In this document: positions 7,843 to 17,678 of the stretch, piece after piece
Position numbering within the stretch: position 1 is the first letter of the stretch
Layout of the letters: each line of letters begins with the position of its first letter
From: Sphingomonas sp. LY54
GTDB taxonomy: Bacteria > Pseudomonadota > Alphaproteobacteria > Sphingomonadales > Sphingomonadaceae
Length of the DNA: 64,000 bases
Assembly: GCF_035594035.1 (NCBI RefSeq)
Contig: NZ_CP141588.1
Span: 3,130,501 to 3,194,500, forward strand
Reading direction: 5' to 3'
Notes under the pieces: model-generated
The model's input: only the letters and a program-made list of their open reading frames with translations
Told to the model about the DNA's origin: nothing
The model's database searches: none
Translations under genes and position numbers: made by a program

Positions 7843-9723
7843 ATGGCGACTGCCACGCATCTGGTGACTCCCGACGAAGCCCGCGCGGATCAACCGCTCG
7901 AGGCGGTGGTGGTGCGCTTTGCCGGCGACAGCGGCGACGGCATGCAGCTGACCGGCGGCCAGTTCACGCTCTCCACCGCTTTGGCCGGCAACGACCTCGC
8001 CACCTTCCCCGATTTCCCCGCCGAGATTCGCGCGCCGCAGGGCACGACCTTCGGAGTCTCCGCCTTCCAGATCAATTTCGGCTCTTCCGCGATCGAGACG
8101 GCCGGCGACGCGCCCGACGTGCTGATCGCGATGAACCCGGCCGCGCTCAAGACCAATGTCGACGCGCTGAAGGCGGGCGGCCTCGTGATCGCCGACGAAG
8201 GCGAGTTCGGCGCGCGCAACCTCGCCAAGGCGGGCTATGATTCCAATCCGCTCGACGACGGCTCGCTCGCCCGCTGGCAGCTCATCCGCTTCAACATCTC
8301 GCAGCTCACCCTCGACGCCGTGAAGCCGTTCGGGCTCGGCAACAAGGAGGCGTTGCGCTGCAAGAATATGTGGACGCTGGGGCTCGCGCTCTGGATGTTC
8401 GACCGCGACCGCAAGCCGATCGAGCAGTGGCTCAAGACCAAGTTCGCCAAGAACCCGATCCTCGCCGAGGCCAATATCGCCGCGCTCAATGCCGGCCATG
8501 CTTATGGGGAAACCGCCGAGATCGGCGGCCCGATGAAGCAGCACCATATCGATCCGGCGCCGGCCGAGCCGGGCCTCTACCGCACCGTCACCGGCGCCGA
8601 GGCCATTTCGCTCGGTCTCGTCGCCGGCGCGCAGCTGGCGGGCCTGAAGATGTTCTTCGGCGGCTATCCGATCACGCCGGCTTCGGCGATCCTCCACCAT
8701 CTCTCGCGGCTCAAGGAATATGCGGTCACGACCTTCCAGGCCGAGGACGAGATCGCCGCGATCTCGAGCGCGATCGGCGCCAGCTTCGCCGGGTCGCTCG
8801 GCGTCACCTCCTCGTCGGGGCCGGGCATCGCGCTGAAGGGCGAGGCGATGGGCCTTGCGATCATGACCGAGCTGCCGCTGGTCATCATCAACTCGCAGCG
8901 CGGCGGGCCTTCGACCGGCCTTCCCACCAAGACCGAGCAGTCGGACCTCTACCAGGCGGTCTACGGGCGCAACGGCGACGCGCCGATGCCGGTGCTGGCG
9001 GCACGCTCGCCCGCCGACGCGTTCGACTGCGCGATCGAAGCGTGCCGGATCGCGGTCCAGTATATGACGCCAGTGATGCTGCTCACCGACGGCTATATCG
9101 CCAATGCCGCCGAGCCGTGGCGGGTGCCCGACATGGGCGGCTACGCCCCGTTCCCGGCCGCCTTCCACAGCGATCCGCCGGCCGAGGGGGAAGGGGTCAA
9201 CCCGTACGCCCGCGACGGCAAGCTCGCCCGCGTCTGGATCAAGCCGGGCACGCGGGGGCTCACCCACCGCATCGGCGGCATCGAGAAGAATGTCGGCACC
9301 GGCCATATCGATTACGCGCCGGCAAACCATCAGGCGATGACCGAGATGCGGCGCGACAAGGTGCTCGGCGTGGCCGATTCCGTGCCCGAGCAGGAGGTCT
9401 GCCTCGGCGAGCCGGGCAGCCGCCTGGTCGTGGTCGGCTGGGGCTCGACCTTCGGGCCGATCCACCAGGCGGTGCGCCGCGCCCGCGCCCGCGGCGTCGA
9501 CGTGGCCCACGTCCATATTCGCCACATCTGGCCGCTGCCGAAGAATCTGGGCGATCTGCTAAGGACTTACGGGCGGATCATCGTTCCCGAGATGAACACC
9601 GGCCAATTGAAGACCCTGCTGCGCGATCAATATCTCGTCGACGCCCGGCCGGTGAACAAAGTCTCCGGCCAGCCCTTCAAGATCGCCGAGATCGAAGCCG
9701 CGATCGCGGAGGCGCTGGAATGA
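7843..9723 (+). CDS. korA: 2-oxoacid:ferredoxin oxidoreductase, fused gamma-alpha subunit (2-oxoglutarate type)
   Basis: Subunit of a ferredoxin-linked decarboxylase that converts 2-oxoglutarate plus CoA to succinyl-CoA and CO2, or runs in reverse. 626 residues. The N-terminal gamma domain (about residues 15-190, VVVRFAGDSGDGMQLTGG) is fused to the pyrimidine-binding alpha domain (GGYPITPAS; FQAEDEIAAI; SSGPGIALKGEAMGL) and a C-terminal domain II. GGAGGAG directly precedes the ATG. KorB follows 181 nt downstream. The fused layout and absence of a ferredoxin domain in KorB fit the oxygen-tolerant two-subunit KorAB type. Substrate is inferred from family resemblance; pyruvate or branched-chain 2-oxoacids are not excluded. 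Confidence 0.9.
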   Translation: MATATHLVTPDEARADQPLEAVVVRFAGDSGDGMQLTGGQFTLSTALAGNDLATFPDFPAEIRAPQGTTFGVSAFQINFGSSAIETAGDAPDVLIAMNPAALKTNVDALKAGGLVIADEGEFGARNLAKAGYDSNPLDDGSLARWQLIRFNISQLTLDAVKPFGLGNKEALRCKNMWTLGLALWMFDRDRKPIEQWLKTKFAKNPILAEANIAALNAGHAYGETAEIGGPMKQHHIDPAPAEPGLYRTVTGAEAISLGLVAGAQLAGLKMFFGGYPITPASAILHHLSRLKEYAVTTFQAEDEIAAISSAIGASFAGSLGVTSSSGPGIALKGEAMGLAIMTELPLVIINSQRGGPSTGLPTKTEQSDLYQAVYGRNGDAPMPVLAARSPADAFDCAIEACRIAVQYMTPVMLLTDGYIANAAEPWRVPDMGGYAPFPAAFHSDPPAEGEGVNPYARDGKLARVWIKPGTRGLTHRIGGIEKNVGTGHIDYAPANHQAMTEMRRDKVLGVADSVPEQEVCLGEPGSRLVVVGWGSTFGPIHQAVRRARARGVDVAHVHIRHIWPLPKNLGDLLRTYGRIIVPEMNTGQLKTLLRDQYLVDARPVNKVSGQPFKIAEIEAAIAEALE

Positions 9724-9729
9724 CCGTCG

Positions 9730-9820
9730 TTCTCTCCTCGTCGCCCCGGCGCAGGCCAGGGCCTCAGGACGGGATCGCACCCTCTCGTCACGGGATCCCG
9801 GCCTCCGCCGGGATGACGCG
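9730..9820. repeat. REP-like inverted repeat between korA and korB
   Basis: Two related words in opposite orientation: CTCGTCGCCCCGGCGCAGGC near 9737-9756 and CGGGATCCCGGCCTCCGCCG with GGATGACG (about 9791-9818). Each resembles the sphingomonad dispersed motif CGTCATCCCGGC..GCCGGGATC as I remember it. The second half alone can fold through GATCCCGGC/GCCGGGATG. It sits inside the operon, so it may act on the mRNA between the two subunit genes. Confidence 0.55.
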
Positions 9821-9901
9821 ATGACGCCCCGTCCGCTTCCGCTGATCGCGATGCTGATCGCGGTGCTGCTGCTGATCGCATTCCTCTGGGGCTGGATCTG
9901 A
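9821..9901 (+). CDS. Possible 26-residue membrane micropeptide
   Basis: A short open frame, ATG to TGA, encodes MTPRPLPLIAMLIAVLLLIA followed by FLWGWI. A short charged or polar head is followed by one continuous hydrophobic helix that ends in tryptophans, the appearance of a small single-pass membrane protein. It ends 3 nt before the korB start codon, so coupled translation is possible. Against it: there is no clear ribosome-binding site, and its start touches the REP-like repeat. Not recognised as a known family. Confidence 0.35.
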   Translation: MTPRPLPLIAMLIAVLLLIAFLWGWI

Positions 9902-9904
9902 ACC

Positions 9905-10930
9905 ATGAACGAGCTTGCCAAGCTGACGCCCAAGGATTTCGCGACCGACCAGGAGGTGCGCTGGTGCCCCGGCTGCGGCGACTATGCGGTGCTCAAAGCC
10001 GTGCAGCGCACCATGCCGGAGCTCGGCGTGCGGCCGGAGAATATCGTGTTCGTCTCCGGCATCGGCTGCTCGTCGCGCTTCCCTTATTATATGGAAACCT
10101 ACGGCTTCCACACGATCCACGGCCGCGCCCCGGCGTTCGCGACCGGGATCAAGCTCGCCAATCCCGAGCTCGACGTCTGGATCATCACCGGCGACGGCGA
10201 CGCTTTGTCGATCGGCGGCAACCACACGATGCACGTGCTGCGGCGCAATCTCGACTGCCAGATCCTCCTGTTCAACAACGAGATTTACGGCCTCACCAAG
10301 GGGCAATATTCGCCGACCTCGCGGGTCGGCACGCGCTCGCCTTCGACGCCGTTCGGGTCGGTCGACCGTCCCGCCAACCCTTGTGCCTTCGCGCTTGGTT
10401 CGGGCGCCCGCTTCGTCGCGCGCGGCATCGACGTGAACAAATATCTGCCCGACGTGCTGAAGGCGGCGCATGCCCACAAGGGCGCTTCCTTCGTCGAAAT
10501 CTTCCAGAATTGCATCGTCTATAATGACGATGTCTTCGCGTCCTTCACGGCCAAGGAATTCGCCGCCGACCGGCAGCTCTGGCTAGAGGCCGGCAAGCCG
10601 ATGCTGTTCGCCGGCGGCACGCGCGGCCTCAGCCTCGATCGCGAGGCGCTGACGCTGAAGGTCGTCGAGGTCGCCGACGGCGACTGGGAAGCGGCCGGGG
10701 TCATCGTCCACGAGCCCGCCAACAAAGCGGTCGCCCACATGCTGGTCGACATGCCGTTCGGCGCCTTCCCGATGGCGCTCGGCGTGATCTACGAAAATCC
10801 GGCGCCGACCTTCGAGAGCGCGGTCGTCGAGCAGAATCGAGATGCCGCCGCCGGCAAGACGCCCGACCTCCAGACGCTGGTCGGCAAGGGCCAGAGCTGG
10901 ATGGTGGAGAAGGAGCCGCACGCGATCTGA
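9905..10930 (+). CDS. korB: 2-oxoacid:ferredoxin oxidoreductase, beta subunit
   Basis: Thiamine-diphosphate-binding partner of KorA, 341 residues. WCPGCGDYAVLKAVQ, SGIGCSSRFPYYM and the TPP/Mg signature GDGDALSIGGNHTMH followed by FNNEIYGLTKGQYSPTS are all present. Cysteines at CPGC, GIGC and NCIVYND fit the single [4Fe-4S] cluster usual in this subunit. The beta subunit delivers electrons to a ferredoxin not encoded here. It is cotranscribed with korA and followed 40 nt later by the methyltransferase gene on the same strand. Confidence 0.92.
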   Translation: MNELAKLTPKDFATDQEVRWCPGCGDYAVLKAVQRTMPELGVRPENIVFVSGIGCSSRFPYYMETYGFHTIHGRAPAFATGIKLANPELDVWIITGDGDALSIGGNHTMHVLRRNLDCQILLFNNEIYGLTKGQYSPTSRVGTRSPSTPFGSVDRPANPCAFALGSGARFVARGIDVNKYLPDVLKAAHAHKGASFVEIFQNCIVYNDDVFASFTAKEFAADRQLWLEAGKPMLFAGGTRGLSLDREALTLKVVEVADGDWEAAGVIVHEPANKAVAHMLVDMPFGAFPMALGVIYENPAPTFESAVVEQNRDAAAGKTPDLQTLVGKGQSWMVEKEPHAI

Positions 10931-10970
10931 GGCCGTTGCGCTTCGGGCCGCGGCTTGCCATGGCGCCGCA

Positions 10971-12224
10971 ATGAACCAGGAACAACGCGGCCGTCACCTC
11001 GTCTCCGCCGACCGCGCTTTCGCGACCGGCGGCGGGCCGCTGCTCCATCCGTTCGGCTGGAGCTTCCACAAGATACTCGACCGGATCGACGCCGGCCTGC
11101 TCGAAGGCGGCATCGACGCGACCCTGCCGGACGGCGCGCATCGTATTCTCGGCGGCCGCGCCCCGGGGCCCCTTCCGGTGGTCCATGTCCATCACTGGCG
11201 CGCGCTGGTCCGCCTCGTCACCTCGGGGTCGGTCGGCTGGTACAAGGCCTGGGCGCTGGGCGAATGGACGAGCCCGGACCCGGTCCCGTTGTTCGACCTG
11301 TTCATGCGCAACGGCGAGAGCCTCGGCGCCGTCGCCCGCGCCAAGGGCGTGTGGCGGTTCGTCAATCGCTTCGCCCACCTCTTCCGCCGCAACAGCAAGG
11401 CGAATGCGAAGAAGAACATCGCCTTCCACTACGATCTCGGCAACGATTTCTATCGCGACTGGCTCGATCCGAGCATGACCTATTCGAGCGCGATGTTCGC
11501 CGGCGGCGACACGCTCGAGGCGGCGCAGCAGCGCAAGATCCATGCGCTTCTCGACCGCCTCGACCTGAAGCCGGGCCAGCGCCTGCTCGAGATCGGTTGT
11601 GGCTGGGGCGCGCTCGCGATCGCCGCCGCGCGCGATTACGGCGTCGAGGTGGTCGGCCTCACCTTGTCGACCGAGCAAAAGGCCTGGGCCGAGGCCGCGG
11701 TCGCGCGCGCGGGCCTGTCCGACCGGGTCGAGATCCGCCTCCAGGATTATCGCGACGTCACCGGGACGTTCGATGCGGTCGCCAGCGTCGAGATGGTCGA
11801 GGCGGTCGGCCAGGATTATTGGCCGTCCTACCTGCAATCGATCGCCCGCGTGCTGAAACCCGGCGGCCGCGCCGCGCTGCAACTCATCTCGATCCGCGAA
11901 CCTTTGTTCGACGCCTATGCCGCCAGCGCCGACTTCATCCAGACCTACGTCTTCCCCGGGGGCATGCTGATCAGCGAGCCCCGCTTCCGCGCCATCGCCG
12001 AGCGCGCCGGCCTGGAATGGCGCGACCGCACCGGCTTCGGCCTGGATTATGCCGAGACCCTGCGCCTGTGGCGGGAGCGTTACGACGCGGCCGTGGCGGA
12101 AGGCCGTCTGCCCGGCTTCGACGACGCCTTCCACGGGCTTTGGCGCTATTACCTCATGTATTGCGAAGGCGGCTTCCGCGGCCGCGGCATCGACGTCGCC
12201 CAGGTGACTTTGGTCAAGGGCTGA
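10971..12224 (+). CDS. Cyclopropane-fatty-acid-synthase family SAM methyltransferase
   Basis: 417 residues. Adds a methylene or methyl group from S-adenosylmethionine to unsaturated acyl chains of membrane phospholipids. The N-terminal lipid-binding region (about 1-140, HHWRALVRLVTSG, GEWTSPD) is followed by the CFAS core NIAFHYDLGNDFYRDWLDPS, SAM motif I LEIGCGWGALA (about residue 206), LTLSTEQ, SVEMVEAVG and FIQTYVFPGG; FGLDYAETLRLW and WRYYLMYCEGGF close the domain. These features make it a genuine CFAS-family protein. Product (cyclopropane or branched acyl chain) cannot be decided here. The start follows the first ATG after korB. Confidence 0.9.
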   Translation: MNQEQRGRHLVSADRAFATGGGPLLHPFGWSFHKILDRIDAGLLEGGIDATLPDGAHRILGGRAPGPLPVVHVHHWRALVRLVTSGSVGWYKAWALGEWTSPDPVPLFDLFMRNGESLGAVARAKGVWRFVNRFAHLFRRNSKANAKKNIAFHYDLGNDFYRDWLDPSMTYSSAMFAGGDTLEAAQQRKIHALLDRLDLKPGQRLLEIGCGWGALAIAAARDYGVEVVGLTLSTEQKAWAEAAVARAGLSDRVEIRLQDYRDVTGTFDAVASVEMVEAVGQDYWPSYLQSIARVLKPGGRAALQLISIREPLFDAYAASADFIQTYVFPGGMLISEPRFRAIAERAGLEWRDRTGFGLDYAETLRLWRERYDAAVAEGRLPGFDDAFHGLWRYYLMYCEGGFRGRGIDVAQVTLVKG

Positions 12225-12232
12225 GTCCTACG

Positions 12233-12320
12233 CGTCATTGCGAGGAGCGCAGCGACGCGGCAATCCAGTGCGGCGGTTGGGCCGGCGCTACTGGATTGCT
12301 TCGCTACGCTCGCAATGACG
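12233..12320. repeat. Dispersed-type inverted repeat between convergent genes
   Basis: Left arm CGTCATTGCGAGGAGCGCAG continuing to CAATCCAG (12233-12268) and right arm CTGGATTGCTTCGCTACGCT continuing to CGCAATGACG (12291-12320) are near-complementary. The word CGTCATTGCGAG...GCAATCCAG is a known dispersed palindromic repeat found in many bacteria. It lies between the CFAS-type gene and the convergent SDR gene, where it could serve as a two-way transcription end. Confidence 0.8.
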
Positions 12321-12340
12321 GGGAGTTAGGCCCCAAAGCC

Positions 12341-13044
12341 TCAGCGGACCTCGAGGCGGTGGCCGGTTTCGAAGTCGCTGTTGACGAGCGCGACGATCGC
12401 GTCGGCGACGGTGGCGGGCTGCTTGATCGTCGCGGGGTCCTCGCCGGGGAAGGCGCGGGTGCGCATCACGGTCGCGGTCGCGCCGGGATCGACGATGGCG
12501 GTGCGGATCGGGCTGACGTTGCGGACTTCCTCGCCATAAGCGAGCACGAGCGCCTCGAGCGCCGCCTTGGACGCGCCGTAGGCGCCCCAGAAGGCGCGCG
12601 GGCTGCGGCCGACGCTGGAGGTGACGGCCAGAAGGCGGCCATTGTCGCTCTGGCGCAGCATCGGGTCGAACGCGGCGATCAGCGCCTGCTGCGCGGTGAC
12701 GTTCAACGTCAGCAGCTTGGCGAATTCCTTGCCGTCGATGCTGGGGACGGGCGTCAGCGTGCCGAGCATCGCGGCGTTGAGCACGAGCAGATCGAGCGCC
12801 TGCCAGCGTCCGCCCACCGCCGCGGCGAGGCGGCCGATGCTGTCATTCTCGGTAAGGTCCATCGGCGCGATCGTCGCGCTGCCGCCGGCAGCGTGGATGC
12901 GCTCCTCGACCTCTTCCAGTCCGGCCGCGGTGCGCGCGGTCAGGACGACATGCGCGCCCTCTCTGGCCAGTGCCTCGGCCGTGGCCGCGCCGATACCCCG
13001 GCTGGCGCCCGTAACCAGCGCCAGCTTCCCCGTCAGTGTCGTCA

Positions 13045-13045
<1 letters not shown>
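12341..13045 (-). CDS. Short-chain dehydrogenase/reductase
   Basis: 234-residue classical SDR using NAD(P)H. Cofactor motif VTGASRGIGAATAEALA near the N-terminus, the LVLNAA motif (family NNAG variant, here NAAM), active-site Ser in AVTSSVG and the YGASK catalytic Tyr/Lys pair, then VDPGATAT. Its ATG overlaps the purF stop codon by one base, so it is translated as the second gene of a purF operon. Substrate unknown; the purF linkage may be only positional. Confidence 0.88.
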
Positions 13046-14514
<1,469 letters not shown>

Positions 14515-14656
14515 GTCGCCCCGGATGGCCGCGCATATAGGCACGAAGAACGGCTTTGTCGCCCCATTGTCACAACTCTGGTCCCGTTACGGTAATTGCC
14601 CTAATCCTCGCACGGTCGATCTGAACCTTGGCTGAGGCCCGCGCATTGGAGCGGAT

Positions 14657-15169
14657 ATGAGATATTGCCTGCCTGTCCTTCTGCTTCTCGCCGCCGGCTG
14701 CTCCGGGGGCGCGGAGGCCGATAATGCGGCCGCGCCCGCTGCTTCCAAGGAGGCTGCCGCGCCGTCGCGACCCGCGCCTGCAAGCGGCGAGCTTTCGACC
14801 CTGACCGGCCTGTACGAAGGCGGCAAGGCCGGCCAGCCGGACCAGATGTGCATCGTCCCGCGCGACGGGGCGCAGCATTTCGGCCTCGTCGTGTGGGGCG
14901 GCAATATGCACAGCTGCTCGGGCAGCGGCACCGCGACGCGCGAAGGCGGGACATTGCGCCTGGCCATGGCGGGCGACCGCACCTGTACGATCGATGCGCG
15001 GATCGACGGCACCACCGTCACCTTCCCGGCTACTCTGCCGGAAGGCTGCGCTTATTATTGCGGCGCGCGCGCCAGCCTCGCCAACGCCACCCTCACGCAG
15101 AAGGGCACTACGCCGGCCGACGCCGGCAAGGCGAAGGACCTGGTCGGAGAGCCGCTCTGCGGGAGCTAG
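14657..15169 (+). CDS. Small lipoprotein of unknown function
   Basis: 170 residues with a lipoprotein signal: MRYCLPVLLLLAAGCSGG, lipobox LAAGC, so it is expected to be anchored in a membrane facing the periplasm. The early mature part is Ala/Pro-rich and probably disordered. The folded part has paired cysteines (DQMCIVPRD, MHSCSGSG, RTCTIDARI, EGCAYYCGARAS, PLCGS). Similar sequences occur as uncharacterised sphingomonad lipoproteins, to my recollection. It diverges from purF and does not share an operon with the MerR gene clearly. No function is assigned. Confidence 0.75.
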   Translation: MRYCLPVLLLLAAGCSGGAEADNAAAPAASKEAAAPSRPAPASGELSTLTGLYEGGKAGQPDQMCIVPRDGAQHFGLVVWGGNMHSCSGSGTATREGGTLRLAMAGDRTCTIDARIDGTTVTFPATLPEGCAYYCGARASLANATLTQKGTTPADAGKAKDLVGEPLCGS

Positions 15170-15184
15170 TCCGCGCCCCGCCGG

Positions 15185-15208
15185 CTTGACGTTGACGTGA
15201 ACGTCAAG
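15185..15208. promoter_or_regulatory. Perfect palindromic operator ahead of the merR gene
   Basis: CTTGACGTT-GACGTG-AACGTCAAG: 9-bp perfect arms around a 6-bp spacer, 14 nt before the merR-type start codon. The TTGACGT..ACGTCAA core resembles published LiuR-type MerR operators that control acyl-CoA and branched-chain amino-acid breakdown. The leading TTGACG could double as a -35 element, which suits a MerR site. The regulator probably binds here and controls itself and the downstream acyl-CoA dehydrogenase. Confidence 0.65.
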
Positions 15209-15221
15209 TACCTCTCCGGCC

Positions 15222-15677
15222 ATGCCACAGTCCGCCTTGCACTCCGATTTCCGGCACGCCGAGACGAGCACGCAGACCTATACGATCACCGATCTCTGCG
15301 AGGAGTTCGGCGTGACCGCGCGGGCGCTGCGCTTCTACGAGGATGAGGGGCTGATCGCGCCCGAGCGGCAGGGTCTCACCCGTGTCTATTCGTGGCGCGA
15401 CCGCGCCCGGCTCGCCTGGATCCTGCGCGGCAAGCGCGTCGGCTTCAGCCTCGCCGACATCCGCGAGATGATCGACCTCTACGACCTCGGCGACGGCCGC
15501 GAATCCCAGCGCCGCGTCACGATCGAGAAATGCGCGGCGCGGGTCGAACTGCTCAAGAAGCAGCGGGTCGATATCGACGCTGCGATCACGGAGCTCGAAG
15601 GCTTTATCGAAATGGTCGCCGGCGCGGAGCAGAAGGCCGGCAAGACCCAATGGAAGGGCGCCGGCGCTACCGCCTGA
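15222..15677 (+). CDS. MerR-family transcriptional regulator (LiuR-like)
   Basis: 151 residues. The N-terminal winged helix ([38 protein letters not shown]) is typical of MerR and is followed by [20 protein letters not shown] and a long coiled-coil dimerisation helix to about residue 130. It lacks the metal-binding cysteine pattern of metal-sensing members and resembles the LiuR-type regulators of fatty-acid and branched-chain catabolism; I infer an acyl-CoA ligand. The palindromic operator just upstream and the adjacent acyl-CoA dehydrogenase gene 43 nt downstream support that view. Confidence 0.9.
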   Translation: MPQSALHSDFRHAETSTQTYTITDLCEEFGVTARALRFYEDEGLIAPERQGLTRVYSWRDRARLAWILRGKRVGFSLADIREMIDLYDLGDGRESQRRVTIEKCAARVELLKKQRVDIDAAITELEGFIEMVAGAEQKAGKTQWKGAGATA

Positions 15678-15720
15678 CCCGGCCCGCCGTCCGCCCCCGG
15701 ATTTCCTCAGGAGCTTTTCA

Positions 15721-17514
15721 ATGCCGAGTTATACCGCCCCCGTCCGCGAGACCCGCTATATTTTCGACCATCTGCTCGGGCTCGACAAATATTCGAACCT
15801 GCCCGGCTTCGAGAATGCGACGCCCGACATGATCGAGGCGATCCTGACCGAGGGCGCGCGCTTCGCCGAAGAGGTGCTGGCGCCCCTGAACAAGGTCGGC
15901 GACGAGCATGGCTGCGTGCGGCACGAGGATGGATCGGTGACCACGCCGCCGGGCTTCAAGGAAGCCTACGACCAGTTCCGCGAAGCCGGCTGGACCACCC
16001 TGTCCAACCCGGTCGAATATGGCGGGCAGGGGCTGCCGCACGTAGTCGCCACCGCGCTCAACGAATATCTCGTCTCGGCCAATCAGGCGTTCGAAATGTA
16101 TCACGGCCTCACCCAGGGCGCGATCGCATCGATCCTGACCAAGGGCAGCGACGAGCAGAAGGCCAAATATATCCCCAAGATGGTGTCGGGCGAGTGGGGC
16201 GGCACGATGAACCTCACCGAGCCGCATTGCGGCACCGATCTCGGCCTGCTCCGCACCAAGGCCGAGGAGCAGCCCGACGGCAACTACAAGATCAGCGGCA
16301 CCAAGATCTTCATCTCGTCGGGCGAGCACGACCTGACCGAGAACATCATCCACCTCGTCCTCGCCAAGCGCACGGGCGCGCCGGACAATGTGAAGGGCAT
16401 CTCGCTCTTCATTGTGCCCAAGTTCCTGGTGAACGAGGACGGCTCGCTGGGCGAGCGCAACGGCGTCGTCTGCGGCTCGATCGAGGAGAAGATGGGCATC
16501 CACGGCAACTCGACCTGCCTGCTCAATTATGACGGCGCGACCGGCTATCTGGTCGGCGAGCCCGAAAAGGGCCTGCAGGCGATGTTTATCATGATGAACG
16601 CGGCGCGGCTCGGCGTCGGGCTGCAGGGCCTCGCCCAGGGCGAGGTCGCGCGCCAGAATGCGGTGCAATATGCCAAGGACCGCCGCCAGGGCCGCTCGCT
16701 GACCGGCGCCAAGGAGCCGGAAGAGAAGGCGGATCCGTTGTTCGTCCATCCCGACATCCGGCGCATGCTGATGGAGGGGAAGGCCTATAACGAGGCGGCG
16801 CGCGCATTGCTGCTGTGGGGCGCGCTCCAGGTCGACCTCACCCGCAAGGCGCAGACCGAGGAGGAGCGCGAGGCGGCCAACGACATCATCTCGCTGGTCA
16901 CCCCGGTCATCAAGGGCTTCCTCACCGACAAGGGCTTCGAGGTCGCAGTCAATGCGCAGCAGGTTTATGGCGGCCACGGCTACATCCGCGAATGGGGGAT
17001 GGAGCAGTTCGTCCGCGATGCCCGCATCAACATGATCTACGAGGGCGCCAACGGCATCCAGGCGCTCGATCTGGTCGGCCGCAAGCTCGGCCAGAATGGC
17101 GGCCGCGCCATCCAGGGTTACTTCAAGCTGCTCGGCGAGGAGATCGGCGCCGCCAAGGGCGACGAGGCGACTGTGCAGGTGGCGAATGCGCTGGAGAAGG
17201 CGGTCGGCGACCTCCAGGCGGCGACGATGTGGCTGATGCAGAACGGCATGGCCAATCCCGACAATGCCGGCGCCGCTTCCTACAGCTACATGAACCTGAT
17301 GGGGCTCGTGACGCTCGGCCTGATGTGGCTGCGCATGGCCAAGGCGAGCGCTGCCGCCGTGGCGGACGGCGTCGAGGACCGGGCGTTCCACGAGGCCAAG
17401 CTGATGACGGCGCGCTTCTACGCCGAGCGCATCCTGCCGCAGACCGGCGCCGAGCGCCGCAAGCTCGAGGCCGGCGCCGAAAGTCTGATGGCGCTTCCGG
17501 TCGAGGCGTTCTGA
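15721..17514 (+). CDS. Acyl-CoA dehydrogenase, long (about 600 residues) subfamily
   Basis: FAD-dependent alpha,beta-dehydrogenation of acyl-CoA thioesters; electrons pass to ETF. 597 residues, longer than the usual 380-400 because of an N-terminal extension and a C-terminal helical domain, as in DmdC-type enzymes. Motifs: [34 protein letters not shown], the arginine-rich [14 protein letters not shown] helix, [17 protein letters not shown] and the catalytic-base region [23 protein letters not shown] lies 8 nt before the ATG. Acyl specificity (fatty acyl or methylmercaptopropionyl) is not readable from sequence. Probably regulated by the MerR gene just upstream. Confidence 0.92.
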   Translation: MPSYTAPVRETRYIFDHLLGLDKYSNLPGFENATPDMIEAILTEGARFAEEVLAPLNKVGDEHGCVRHEDGSVTTPPGFKEAYDQFREAGWTTLSNPVEYGGQGLPHVVATALNEYLVSANQAFEMYHGLTQGAIASILTKGSDEQKAKYIPKMVSGEWGGTMNLTEPHCGTDLGLLRTKAEEQPDGNYKISGTKIFISSGEHDLTENIIHLVLAKRTGAPDNVKGISLFIVPKFLVNEDGSLGERNGVVCGSIEEKMGIHGNSTCLLNYDGATGYLVGEPEKGLQAMFIMMNAARLGVGLQGLAQGEVARQNAVQYAKDRRQGRSLTGAKEPEEKADPLFVHPDIRRMLMEGKAYNEAARALLLWGALQVDLTRKAQTEEEREAANDIISLVTPVIKGFLTDKGFEVAVNAQQVYGGHGYIREWGMEQFVRDARINMIYEGANGIQALDLVGRKLGQNGGRAIQGYFKLLGEEIGAAKGDEATVQVANALEKAVGDLQAATMWLMQNGMANPDNAGAASYSYMNLMGLVTLGLMWLRMAKASAAAVADGVEDRAFHEAKLMTARFYAERILPQTGAERRKLEAGAESLMALPVEAF

Positions 17515-17625
17515 CGCGTCAGGCTTGATGCTTCCTTGCCCCTTTTTCTGTCCGTAGGGGTTGCCCGATCCGGATTGTGCGGGGTTGCGATTTCCGGGAG
17601 GGACGGCAAGAATGCGTAAGCTTTT

Positions 17626-17645
17626 GCTAACCATCTTGGGTTAGC
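17626..17645. promoter_or_regulatory. Short inverted repeat upstream of sensor kinase
   Basis: GCTAACC-ATCTTG-GGTTAGC, 7-bp perfect arms, 33 nt before the kinase start codon in a 164-base gap. It could be an operator or a weak stem-loop ending the acyl-CoA dehydrogenase transcript; there is no T tract. Confidence 0.35.
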
Positions 17646-17678
17646 AGGGCTTTCCGTCACATAAGGTTCGATCGCTTA

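Noticed and set aside
7810..9525. 571-codon minus-strand frame opposite korA
   Set aside because: Antisense shadow of korA caused by high-GC third positions; His/Arg/Gly-rich without any domain.
15718..17634. 638-codon minus-strand frame opposite the acyl-CoA dehydrogenase
   Set aside because: Antisense artefact of GC-rich codon use, no motif, and the plus-strand product is a full-length known enzyme.
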